The notes beneath the pieces were generated by a model, which did no database searches, was not told the origin of the DNA, and worked only from the letters and a program-made list of their open reading frames with translations. The translations under genes and the position numbers were made by a program. From contig CM036215.1 of the NCBI GenBank assembly GCA_020631735.1, positions 17,758,346 to 17,822,345 on the forward strand: DNA of 64,000 nucleotides, given 5' to 3'. Shown in pieces: positions 1 to 10,517 of this stretch. The stretch is from Saccharum officinarum (lineage: Eukaryota; Streptophyta; Magnoliopsida; Poales; Poaceae). Every line of letters begins with the position of its first letter. Within the stretch, counting starts at the first letter, position 1.

Positions 1-1
1 C

Positions 2-349
2 CCAAGGCTGAAAGCCTACAACGAGAAAAACAATGACGCCACAAGGGAGGACACCCTCGACCAGCTCGAGGAAGCCCATGATGTGGCTTTGTTACACTCT
101 GCCAGGTATTAGCAAAGTCTCTGACGCTACCATGACAAACACGTCCGCAGACGGGACCTCAGTGTTGGTGACCTGGTGCTACGGCGAAGCCAGAACAACA
201 AGGGACGACACAAGCTTATGCCACCGTGGGAAGGGCCATACATCATCACGGAAGTGTTGAAGCCCGGCACGTACAAACTATCGAACGAGAAAGGCGAAAT
301 CTTCACCAACGCTTGGAACAGTGAACAACTACGTCGCTTTTTTCCCTAA
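2..349 (+). pseudogene. Gypsy pol, integrase C-terminal end (truncated by window start)
   Basis: About 115 codons in one frame end at TAA (347-349). The downstream part reads GDLVLRRSQNNKGRHKL, then PPWEGPYIITEVL, and ends EQLRRFFP. This is the typical C-terminus of Ty3/gypsy integrase in the Tat lineage, where the G-P-Y/F-like module precedes a short tail. Two in-frame stops occur: TAG at 110-112 and TGA at 122-124. Both fit C-to-T change of a CAG and a CGA codon. There is no chromodomain, unlike the polyprotein at 43755-48170. The family call is firm from the conserved motif; the lineage call rests on this plus the antisense ORF downstream. Confidence 0.85.
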
Positions 350-542
350 AGCCTCGAGGATATATAAATTGTTTCGCAATCCCATGATCGAATAAAGAAT
401 ATATCGGTGTTCAAAGCATTCCTTCATAAAAACCAGGAAGGGTTGACCCTGTTTTCTCAGAGTCGACCTTCCCTCGGGGGCTGCACGGGGGGAACCCCCT
501 GTGTCTCCAAAAAACTCGTATTTTTTCAAAAACAAGAGAACT

Positions 543-885
543 CTTACATAAGTCGATGAGGCCGCAAGTGCACCCTAAGGCTCGAGGGCTGCCGAGCCGT
601 GAGATCGCCTACGCCTCCGGGCTATGGTACCTCCACTCACTCCCCACGCCAAGGGGTGCAACCACGCACTAAGTAGACCTAATAAAAGTTCACGATTTTG
701 AAAAAGCTCACGTCTAACGTTCCCAAACACTTTGAATCGAGTTCTTACATAGTCAACGAGGCTGCAAGCGCACCCTAAGGTCCAAGGACTGCCGAGCCAT
801 GACATCGCCTACGCTTCTAGGCTATAGTACCTCCACTCGCTCCCTCACACCAAGGGGTGCAACCGTGCGCTAAGAAAAACATGCA
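543..885. repeat. Imperfect tandem repeat, about 200 bp period, two copies
   Basis: The block beginning CTTACATAAGTCGATGAGGC at 543 recurs as CTTACATAGTCAACGAGGC at 744. Both continue with a conserved run (GCAAG.GCACCCTAAGG, GGACTGCCGAGCC, ATCGCCTACGC, GTACCTCCACTC, CCAAGGGGTGCAACC). Each copy has diverged by many single-base changes. It lies in the region between the end of pol and the antisense ORF, where Tat elements often carry variable tandem repeats. No coding potential is apparent. Confidence 0.75.
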
Positions 886-3800
886 AGAATACGATTGAAG
901 CAAGAAAGGGAACAAAAGACTCAAACAAAAACGAACATTTAGTATACATTTACATATAAATGTTTCAAGGCCCCTGAGGCCATCATGACCAAAGTTACGA
1001 ATACTAACTTATTACACGGGCCTTCATGCCCAGGTTTGGCTTACAGGCCCTCGTCATCAGCAGGCGGAACCACCTCGACCTTGAAAAGCTTGGCAAGGCG
1101 ACTCCTAGGCTCCTCAGCGGCCTCGATTAGGGTCAGGCAGGCAACTTCATTCTCCTTGTCCGTTCGGTCTAGATCCATGATGAAGCCGTCAGTGATGAGG
1201 TCCATGTCATACACAAACCCAGACCGAACGACCGCCATAGCCCTCTTCACGGCGTGATGCAGCCCGCCTCATATCCTCTCACGGACGAGGTGGCCCAGCG
1301 CCACCATCCGACGGACAAAGGAGTTCCCTGGTGTGTCCTCCTCGGTATTGTCATCAGGCTCGACCCCCAGAACATCACACACCGAGGTGATAGCGCCCTG
1401 GAGCAACTGAGTTCGCTCAGCCTCGGCCTCTAAGAGGTTCTAGAATGAGGTGGCCGTCACTTGGGCCGCATGCTGCTGTTTCTCCAACTCTAAAACGTAA
1501 ACATTGAGTTAGCATAAGCCAGGGACCTCAACGCCAAGGCCAGAACATAACAAGAGGATTACCCTTAGAGTGGGTCTGCCAACCCATGACCTCATCGCGT
1601 AGCTCCCCGCATGTCTTCTCAGGCGCTCGAAGAGCCTCGTCCTTGTCGTGGACCGCCGCCTTCAGCACCTTAATTTCTCGACCGGTGCCTGAGAGAGCCT
1701 CATCCCTCTCTCAGACCATCCCCTTCAACGTCACAACCTCATCCTCCAAGGTTCTGACACGAGCGGATGTCATCTCGACCTAGATGTTGAGGGCATCGCA
1801 CTGACCACCGACTAAGGCGACATCCTCCTCGAGCTCCTTCACATGCGCCAGCAGCGGCGCGAGGTCCTCATGAGCTTTAGCCACCTCCTCCCGAGCCCTT
1901 GCCGCGTCTTCACGTGCCTTGGCCCCAGCTTCCCTGGCCTACGCCGCCTCCTCCCTAACCGCTGCGTGGGCAACGTGGAGCTCGTCTGTCTCAGCGCTCT
2001 TCTGGGACAGTCGCTTGTTGGCTTCCTCGACCAGGGCCCGTTGATGGGCAAGCGCCACCCACACGCCACTCTCATGATGAATGAAGAGTGACTTGTGGTG
2101 GGAACGCTCCATGAGCTCCTGACCACAATTAGAACCCAAAATCAGAACCAAGGAAAAGGGAAGGATAAAACACAGGGAAAGACTAACGAACCTGGCTTAC
2201 CTCGAAAGCCTCCAACATACCCTGCACCAGGATATCCGAGACCACGCGCAGGGACTGCAACGAGTGCTTTCGGAGTCCCTCGAGGTACTCCTACTGTTGC
2301 ACCTCGTCCTTGTCGTCGAGCGCGAAGAAGGGCTCAGCGCTAGGGTTGGACGCGTCCCTAAACTCAAGGGTTGACCAGCCCCAGCGCGGAAGCTCCTCCT
2401 CCGCCCGCACGAGCACCAACCCGGCGTAGTCAGGCCACCTAGCCGACGCCTCAGCCGGGTCGTCCCCCAACGCCATAGAGGTACCAGGCCGGTCCGAGGC
2501 CTCGGCCGTCTTGACGTCCGCCTTCTGCTTCCCTTTGTCAGAAGGAGAGCCATCGACGGTGAGGTCGATCAGGGCTGGGGTCGACCCTTGTGGCAGGGCT
2601 GACGTCTTGACTGCCAGCACCACCGCCTGTACAACGGGCAGTGGCACGACCGCCTCCCGTTCTGCCTCGACCACCGGCTCCGCTGGCCGATCCTGCTGCG
2701 GCTGCGGCTCTTCCCGCGCCAGTTGCGACTCCGGCTACACCACCTCTTGCCCCGCCTCTGGTAGGGCGTCCATCACCTCCTTTGACTTTTCAACATCCGC
2801 CCACCCCGCGTCACGGATGGATGTTTCGGCCTCAGTGGCCTCAACGGTCGCCTGGGTCATCGCGGTTGACCCAGGCTTTGACCCACCAGCGCCAGGCACC
2901 TCGAGCCCGGTGTCGCCTGGGACCGCCTCAGCTGGCCCTGACCCCTGCATGGCGACACCAGAACCGACGATCTCCTAGGCGCTTGCCCCCACCTTGGCAG
3001 CCGCCTCCCTCAGCCTGAGCCGCTCCGTCGCAGCCTGGTACTTGGTCACTCAGGCGGTGTCATCGACCGCCGTCTGCATCATCAGACCCACGAGCTCCGC
3101 CTTACGCTTATGACTGAGCGACGAACAAACGCGTCAAAACAAAGAACGGGATCACCAATGATGGAAAAACAAGGCAAAAAACCTACCCGGATAGGGGAAC
3201 CAGGGGCCTAGACCCTAGCAGGCCCAAGCCACCCGGTGGCACCTGCGACGGCCCTACCGTCGAGCCTCCTATCGGTCGGGTGCTCCTCGGAGCCAGGGCT
3301 AACGGGGCATCCAAGGATCTTTGCGGGGCCCCTGGCTTCTGACGCCGATGCCGCTGCTCCAACCGTCGGCTGAGCCCGAGGCGATCGGGCTCGCGGGAGC
3401 GGCGCCACCGACCCCTCTTGCGGGGCCCCAGACGAGGTAGCTCCTCTCGCTGAAGGACCCACTCTAGCCCTTCTCTCTCCTGGCTCTCCCTCCCCCTCAA
3501 CGGGCATTGAGGCTTCCCTCAACGCCTGGGAGGTCGACCCCCCAATGGGCTCTAGCAGGGGCCGCACAATGGGGAGGTGCGCCAGAGAAGTTGTGGTATC
3601 GTACCGTGACCCGGCGTCATCATCGCCGCTGTCTCGTCCTCCCTCGAGACCGTCTCGGAGGGAGACTCCTCGAGCAGGAGCCCGTCAAGGCTCTGTTGGC
3701 GACGGCGCTTCTTCAACGCCTCCTGCTCGAGGGCCTTTCGGACTTGACGCTTCTTAGCAGCGTCCTTCTCCTCTTTCTTCTGGGCCACCAAGAGGCATCG

Positions 3801-4904
3801 ACCCTCCCGAGCGGCCTGATCTTCCAGGACCGGCGACCGCATTTCTTTGACCACCGATAGATCCTATACACAGGCCTCGACCGAATTAGTCGAGGGAGTC
3901 TGGAAGCAAAACAACTTAAGACTATCAAAAACAACACTCACCAAGGGCTCGAAACCTTAGGTGGGGCGCATCGGGACCTTGTCAATGTCCTCCTACCGAA
4001 AACTCCCCACCATCCACTGCGCACGCCGGGCGACCTCATCGAGGGGGAGGGACTGAAAGTCCCTAGTTTGGTTTTGGCTAATTGATGAAACCTAGGACTA
4101 ACCTTTGTATCTAAGTGGATGATTTAGATAAAGGTGGTCATTGAATATGAGACATGACATTGACTCATGTGACCAAGATGATGAAGACCGAGGTGATGCT
4201 TGGCTCGATGGACCGGTTGTGAGGGTGAAGGGCAAGTCCAGGCTTCGAAGCGAAGGACCATGCGATGGAGAAGCTTGAGCAAGACTTGGCGCCGACGGAC
4301 CGATGCAACAGTGAAGAGCAAGTGAAGTCAAGGTCGATGGATCGAGACGGTCATGTGATGATATGAAGTGGATCATATCTTTTGGAGAAACAAAATGGGC
4401 TCAAGGCAAAGGTATAACCATAGGGCTATTTTGTTTTGCACTCAAGATACCATAAAGGGTGTGAGTGGTTTAGGATCGATAGCCAAACTATTAAGAGGGG
4501 AAGTCTTATCGGTTATTCGATACACGGGTGCCACTAGGTGAATTCATGAAGTGCATTGCATGTAGGGCCTAGTGAGCTAACTGGAAAACCTTCGAAAATG
4601 ATTATGAAAATGCTAACACACGTGCACAAGGTGGTGATCACTTGTTGGTGTTGGCACATTTACGAAGGTGTTGAAGGTTGAGCGGTAGAGAGGGTTTGGG
4701 TCTCTCTCTCTCCCTCCCGCCGAGCTTGCGAGCGCGGGATTCAGGCATTTTTGGGAACTTGAAATGCCTATTTTCCACTACGCCGGAAGTCAGAAAAGAA
4801 ATGGAGGCGAACAGAGGTCATAGAGGAGACCGGACGCTGCACCGGACGTGGTCATGGTATGACTAGACACGTCTGGTCAGTACAGCGCAGGCGCGGGTGC
4901 TAGG

Positions 4905-5287
4905 GTTTGCAACCGGCGCGTCCGGTCACTCGCGGGACCGGCGCGTCCGGTCAGGTGCCCAGAAGGAACTGCGGTTTACGAGGACGATCGGACACGGGGC
5001 GCGTCCGGTCACACATGATCAGACGCGTCCGATCGTTGAGGGAGCTTACTAGACTCTAACCGGACGCGGGCACTGTCGCGTCTGGTCGTTGCTTCGCGGG
5101 CGCGCGAGTCAGTGCGATCGACGCGTCCGGTCGTTCGAAGCGGCGCGTCCGGTCATTTGACGGGCACGTCCGGTCATTGCCTGGGGCGCGTCCGGTCGTT
5201 GTTTTGACCGTTGAGGGTCAGTGACCGTTGGAGGATCGGACGCGGTTGAGCGCGTCCGGTCAGTTATGACCGGCGCGTCCGGTCATC
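4905..5287. repeat. CGCGTCCGGTC-rich short repeat cluster inside copia LTR
   Basis: At least nine exact copies of CGTCCGGTC and several variants (CGTCCGATCG, GTCTGGTCG, and inverted CGGACGCG) lie within less than 400 bp. Many form near-palindromes such as CCGGCGCGTCCGG. The spacing is irregular, so this is a dispersed motif cluster rather than a clean tandem array. It sits just upstream of the LTR TATA box, the position of a U3 enhancer. Confidence 0.8.
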
Positions 5288-5337
5288 CCGATAGAACACA
5301 GTGAAGGGGTATAACGGCTCTATTTGGATGGGATGCT

Positions 5338-5345
5338 TATAAATA
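5338..5345 (+). promoter_or_regulatory. TATA box of copia LTR
   Basis: TATAAATA occurs in a 50-bp AT-richer segment right after the GC-rich motif cluster. It is the expected core promoter between U3 and R of this LTR. Transcription would start about 30 bp downstream; this is inferred. Confidence 0.55.
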
Positions 5346-7076
5346 CTTGTTGGCCGGCCCTTGGGGAGGTCTCTCGTGATTTCTAACATTCTTGTGCATC
5401 CTTTGAGCTAGAGTATCTCCTCTCACTCATCTCTCTTGCTTGATTGCAAATCAAAAGTGAGATTGAGTGATCCCAAAGTGCATTGCATAGCTTGAGGGCA
5501 TCTAGTGGCACTTGTGGGTGGTTTAGCCGGTGGATTTCTTATTACTCTTGGAGAGTATCGCTCCTAGCCGGCTTGGAGATTGTTGGAGGCATTGGCAAGA
5601 GAAGGTGATTGTTCTTGGCCACCTCCGGTTGATTGTAAGAGGTTCTTGTGCTTTCCTCGGCGGGACGCTAAAAGCAACTCTATTACATTGCACGTGTCAT
5701 TGAGTTACCTCACTTGAGAGTGGTGTCTTGCGGTGCCTTGCGGGGCGTGCCTTGAGGGGCAAGTGACTTGAGGGTCACACCGAGGAACCATCTAAGTGTT
5801 GGTCGACACAACCGGTGACGTAGCTTGTCGGTGCACAAGTGAACACCGGGTGAACAAAAATATTGTGTCTCTTGTCTCCTGGTGATTGGTCTTCATATTG
5901 TGTTGTTGTCAATATTGATTGATTGTACATCATCTTGGTGATTGGCAACATCTTCACTCCACCGTCGGTATAAGATTCACAATCCTCTCTCTCGCATTTA
6001 CTTTTACTAGTTATCTTGTGTAGCTCTAGTGTTAGCCTTTCCTAATAGTTGTTAGCTTGCTCACTAGTGTAAGTTTAGTGACATAGCCCTTGTGTGAACT
6101 AGAGATCATAATCTACTAGACTTGTGGATAGGAGGCTTGCATCACAACCGTAGGCTAAGCAAAACTCGCTTTGCGCCGTTTGTTATTCTAACAAGTTTGC
6201 TTAGTTGTTCTTGTAGAATTTTTTTATAGGCTATTCACCCCCCCTCTAGCCATCTAGGACCTTACAGGGACTCATGCGACATCCGACTCCCCTCCAGCAA
6301 CGCGTCCGGCGTCATCTCGTCGAGCTAGAGCCACGCTGCGTCAGCGGCAACACCCTCCGGCGGTGGAACGCCGCGGCCACCATCCCTGCCGTCAACCCGT
6401 GCTGACGGAGTCTCCTCAACACGTCGAGGAGCAGCTCCAGCTTCGGCTTGTCGTCTTCAACGACGCCGTACATCTAGTTCTCCTCGCGTGACATCAGCAC
6501 CCGGCCAGAGAACTTCGGCAGCTGGTCATCGTCATTGTGCAAGTAAAACCAGCCGTCGTGCCAGTCGCTGTTCGACAAAATCAGCTGCGCTGGGATATAT
6601 TGGTCGCCTCGACCCGACCAAACTTGGAGAGTGCAGCTCCCCGCATGCACTGCGCGCCGCACCCCTTGCTCGCCCACCTTCTTGGCGAAGTGTTCCGCCC
6701 TGAAGAGATGGAGCCACATATTCTATTACGGCTCCATCCCCAGGTATCCCTCGCAGACCGCCACAAAAATGGCAGCCTGTGAGATGGAATTGGGGGCGAG
6801 ATGGTGCAGCTCCACCTTGTAGTAGTGGAGGAGCGCCCGCATGAAGTGGCTGGTCGGCACGCCGAACCCCCTCTCGTGGAAGGCCATGAAGCTCACCACG
6901 TAACCTTCTGGAGGCGCCGGTTCCCGGTGGTCGGACGGCGGCACCCTCCATTCCGGCTGGGTCCGGCTCGCCCTTGGCCGCAGAAGCCCATCGTGGACCA
7001 ACTCTTCTAGCCTCCTCTCTATCACCGAGGAACGGGCCCAAGCATCCACAGGGAGGATCTGGCTCTTACCCGCCAT

Positions 7077-8205
7077 TTTTGTCGGAGAAACGACGCGCAG
7101 CAAGCAAAGGAACGACAATGGCACTGGACGGTGGCTGAAGGGTGCAAAGGAGGCAAAGGAGGTGAAGAAGGCAAGGAAGGTGAAAACGCAAAGGGCCTGT
7201 AGGGGTAAACGGAACCTCGGGCCTTGCTCTTATACCCCGATGGAAGGCCAACGGGCGGGCGAAAAGGTAGGAGCAGTTTTTACATTCAATGACCTTACCT
7301 AACCGCCCCCTCAAAATCCATAGATATGGGCACGTGCCTACCATACGCTCCGTAACTGTCGCACCACGCCGTCCACTACCACGCTGATCTCGCTTCCCTT
7401 CCTGAAAAGACGCGCCCAAAACGGGCAGGAGAAGGATCCACGGACGGATATTCCTAGACGCATGGGTAACAGGCTCCGAGCCCGATATAAACCTCGAGGG
7501 ATCGAAAGCTGGCCCTCGACCAGGGTTCGATAGCTGCCCTCGAGTAGCGGAGTCAGGGATGACTAGGGACGCTCCCATACAAGGCTAGGGCTCGAGCCAC
7601 GCTCTCGAGGCGCCCCCAGACGTATTCAAGGCTAAGAGAGAGGTCGACGAAGGAATCCCCTCAGAGGGAGGCATCGAGCCCTCGAATCCTATCGCAAGGA
7701 ATCGAGATCCACACGACTACTCTTTGGCATTTTTGAGAGCGCCTACGTGGCCGCTAGCCGACTCCTACCGAATGGATCATGGGCTCACACTCGAATTCCC
7801 CGTTAACAGCTCACCGGAGACCGTCAGAACTCACCCAACGAGGGTAGTATGACGTTCCCCACCCCTCCTTTTTTTTCCTAAAAAGGGAGCATGAGGTTCG
7901 AAATGATAAAAGACAGCCAAGACTCTGATCGACCTCACGCGCACGAGGCTCGGGGGCTTGACCGCAGAAAGCCAAACTTTGAACGAAAGAAGACAGAATA
8001 CGCTACGATACGAGAGCATTCCTCAATAAAACGTACAAAAGACCTCGGAGGAGTCAAAACACTCCACCAAGACCTCGGGGGCTACACCCGGCGGGTGCGC
8101 TCGCGCGCACCCATAGGAAAAGGTTACAATGCTACGACTCCAGTTCATGAACCGCTGAGCCTTTGTGAGAGTGACCCACACTCACCCAAAGGCTCGGGAG
8201 GCTAC
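7077..8205 (+). other. 3' noncoding internal region of gypsy element, with polypurine tract
   Basis: I see no gene in this stretch on either strand beyond the promoter side of the antisense ORF. CTCGAGG/CCTCGAG-like words are frequent. The last 20 bp, with GGCTCGGGAGGCTAC directly before the LTR at 8206, is the polypurine tract typical of this lineage and primes plus-strand synthesis. Confidence 0.6.
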
Positions 8206-8300
8206 TGTTGGGTACCTACATCTAGGGGTACCCACAATCAATGATTATGAAAAACAAAACCGCTACCCACAAACGAGAGGAGCCAAAATAGCAAACGAGA

Positions 8301-8445
8301 CACCTCGACTATGTTCCGACTCGTACGAGGAACGCTCGACGGGACGCCTCGACTACGTTTCGACTCGTACAAGGCACGCTCGACGGAACACCTCGACTAC
8401 GTTCTGACTCGTACGAGACTCGCTCGGCAAGGCACCTCGACTATC
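8301..8445. repeat. 44-bp tandem repeat, 3.3 copies, in LTR U3
   Basis: Units starting CACCTCGACTA at 8301, CGCCTCGACTA at 8345, CACCTCGACTA at 8389 and a partial CACCTCGACTA at 8433 have an exact 44-bp period. Each contains GACTCGTAC and a CGCTCG core. Its position in U3 suggests enhancer-type repeats; no function is shown by the sequence. Confidence 0.85.
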
Positions 8446-8967
8446 GGGAAATCTCCGACTCGCACGACCCCGGGTCGGGCCGCTCGACCCACCTTATTCA
8501 CCAACTCTGAGACAAAAGTCAGAGCATTTAATACGACTACCCACTACTTCCTACCATCATGGCTACAGCGGTAACCGGCATGGAAGCAGTACCGGTGTCA
8601 AATCTCACTTTTTACCGTCCATCCCGGGATGGGAGGTGAAAACCTGTCACTATACGCACCATACCGTGCACTATTTTGCTACTGAGGGAGGATATGACAA
8701 GGACCATACCCCACGATCTCAGGGACTCAGCCTTATTCACCCGTCCTCGACCCGTCCTCGACCTGGCCTCGACCCACCGCCGGTCAACAAGGAAGAAAGG
8801 CCGACATGGCACAGGACTCGGAGTCTTTTCACCGTCTCATCCTCTACGTCACCATGGTGTCTAGGGATGGCCGGCCATTCCCGGAGCACGTCGCTACAGC
8901 CACCTCCACAGGGATCGATAAAACTTCACATCAAAAGCACCCCCGGCGTCCCTGCCTCCTCTTACCC

Positions 8968-8974
8968 TATAAAA
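8968..8974 (+). promoter_or_regulatory. TATA box of gypsy LTR
   Basis: TATAAAA followed by GGGCAGG lies about 370 bp before the LTR end, a standard place for the U3/R core promoter in this lineage. Confidence 0.6.
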
Positions 8975-9339
8975 GGGCAGGCCAGGGCTCTACGATGGGG
9001 GGAGGACAGAGGATAGAGAACAACGAACGACGAACAACGAAAAACCAGTCTCCATCCCACCAAAGAAGATCAACATCTCAAGCAATCTCATTTGTACTCT
9101 CATTTCTCCTTTGAGACCTGGGCTCGGTTCCCTCTCTCACAACTTGTAACCCCTACGCAAACACTTAGGTGCAAGGAAATACAATACTCCCTCCTCCCCG
9201 CTGGACGAGGGCCTTCTTTTGCCCGAACCAGGATAAAACCATATGTATCCTCCTTGCATCACCATCCAAATTAGGGACACACAACATTTGATTCACTCGT
9301 TGGCTTAGGACCCCCACGAGATCGAACGCCGACAGAAAT

Positions 9340-9720
9340 CTAGAGACGGCGTTGCATCTTTTCTTCGAATGCCCTTATGCACGCAAGGTCTGGGGACTGG
9401 TCACAGAATGGAGTGGTTCCCACAAGCTTCATCCGCGAAATTGGAAGGACCAAAGTGAGATGTAAGACTGGTAGGGAGGCAGCAAAATGAGTCATTCCTT
9501 GGCAATCCTAACACTGTGGAACATTTGAAAGCAAAGGAATGCAATTATTTTCAAAGAGAGCCGGAAAAATGAATGGGGGACTCTTCTTAGAAATTAAGGA
9601 TGAGTGTTACCTTTGGTCCATTTCTGGAAGGGGGGTAAGCCTTTAACAGTTGCAAATCTTCCCATTATGTAATAGAACCATATAACTCTTCGAAACCTTC
9701 ACAACCTAGGCTGTGGTTGG
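9340..9720 (+). pseudogene. L1-type LINE reverse transcriptase, C-terminal remnant
   Basis: One frame reads ETALHLFFECPYARKVWG, then LVTEWSG and later LAILTLWNI and KQRNAIIFK. This is the C-terminal zinc-binding region of plant L1-like LINE polyproteins (zf-RVT; pattern H-x3-C with a downstream W-rich block). It has in-frame stops after about 45 codons and a one-base frameshift near 9590. The gypsy LTR ends exactly at its left border, so the gypsy element probably inserted into this older LINE copy. Confidence 0.75.
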
Positions 9721-10517
9721 TCGCGCATGTAAAAGTTATTTGCTATTTCTTCTTATGATAAATCAAAGCTAGGCAACCGGATTTTTGGAAAAAAAAACTA
9801 ATCCAAGCTTAAGTTATGGCAAAAGTCCTAGAATTGAGCAGAGGTTGCTCGTTGCTCGTAACACACTTTGAAATCTTTCGGAACACGATTGCTTCACCAT
9901 TAGAACAAAGGAACGTACTAGTAGATGGGCACACATGTTCCGTCCTGGTAATCGGTGATAGCATGCCGTGCATAGCAGCATCTTTCATGCTGAAAAAGTA
10001 CTCTTCCTGGATGGATTGAGATCCGGAGATCTCCATTCCATGAGTGTTTTTTTTTGGAGCACGAGGAGCCCAGGCGTGGGTTCCTGCAGCTAGCGACCTG
10101 TTTGGTGACGTAACACCATGGAAGAGCCGGAGCAGGAGACGTCCCAATCTCGTCACCGTCGCCATCCATCGCATAAAATATTACTATGCTCGTACTCCTC
10201 CTAGCTGCTGCCGTATGGGTAGGCATGGCAATGGTGGAAGGAAGTGACGTTTGGAATGACGGATGGATGGACGCATGCATGCAAAAAGCTGAGCCCGCCG
10301 TGCGCGTGCCGTGCCAGGGAAACGGCCGTGTGGACTTTTAGCGCTCTCGAGCACCAGCAGCCAAACCACAAGCACAACCTTGCTCTCAGGCGGCAGCGCA
10401 TCGCATACGTCGATTCCACTGCACGTAACTGAGTACTACTACGGAGCCACATGACACATCTAATCCACGAACAAAGCTGCTAGCTAGAACACTTAGGGTT
10501 GTTTAGTTGGGCCTTGT
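9721..10517. other. Intergenic, no gene recognised
   Basis: Short open frames on both strands have no recognisable motifs and overlap each other. The segment 10040-10440 has gene-like base composition but I cannot support a product. It is most likely intergenic DNA between the transposons and the 3' side of the NAC gene. Confidence 0.5.

Larger units (their letters stand above)
4054..6266 (+). mobile_element. SIRE-like Ty1/copia solo LTR (2213 bp)
   Basis: The element begins TGAAAGTCCCTAGTTTGG and ends with a stretch containing CCCCCCTCTAGCCATC and then GGACCTTACA, the terminal signature of SIRE/Maximus-lineage copia LTRs. It is flanked by a perfect 5-bp target duplication GGGAC (4049-4053 and 6267-6271). 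No internal region is present, so this is a solo LTR left by recombination between two LTRs. A second partial copy of the same family lies at 39731-40642. Insertion on + splits the antisense ORF of the host gypsy element. Confidence 0.9.
1041..7076 (-). pseudogene. Antisense ORF of Tat gypsy element (putative gypsy-type transposon domain), decayed and interrupted
   Basis: Reading on - from ATG at 7076, the protein starts MAGKSQILPVDAW and continues through PPEGYVVSFMAFHERGFG, RALLHYYKVELHHLAPNSI and VAVCEGYLG. This is the pattern of the Pfam family 'putative gypsy type transposon' (PF04195). It resumes with LHLFRAEHFAKK and DWHDGWFYLHNDDD to about 6272, is cut by a copia solo LTR (4054-6266), and continues from 4053 into basic, proline-rich and coiled-coil segments (EEANKRLSQKSAETDELHVAHAA near 1945-2050). 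It ends near 1041 with FKVEVVPPADDEGL. Stops are scattered (for example TAA-TAG at about 6726 and TAG at 6474), several explicable by transitions, so it is not translatable as it stands. Function in the retrotransposon is unknown; proteins of this family are encoded opposite to pol in Tat elements. Confidence 0.75.
1..9334 (+). mobile_element. Ty3/gypsy (Tat-type) LTR retrotransposon, 3' portion
   Basis: Only the right part of the element is in the window. In order it holds the C-terminal end of pol, a long region with an antisense ORF, a polypurine tract and a 3' LTR (8206-9334). An antisense ORF downstream of pol is known from the Tat lineage (Grande, Retand and RIRE2-like elements), which is why I place it there. 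The element is interrupted by a copia solo LTR at 4054-6266. The pentamer after the LTR (GAAAT, 9335-9339) is probably one copy of the target duplication; the other lies outside the window. It is decayed: pol and the antisense ORF both contain in-frame stops. Confidence 0.85.
8206..9334 (+). mobile_element. 3' LTR of Tat-type gypsy element (1129 bp)
   Basis: The LTR starts TGTTGGGTACCTACATC directly after a polypurine tract and ends AACGCCGACA, giving TG...CA ends. It contains a 44-bp tandem repeat in U3, a TATA box at 8968-8974 and a T-rich region before the end. The partner 5' LTR is outside the window. Confidence 0.85.

Noticed and set aside
8301..8445. CRISPR-like spaced repeats
   Set aside because: The 44-bp units are contiguous without unique spacers and lie in a retrotransposon LTR of a plant genome.
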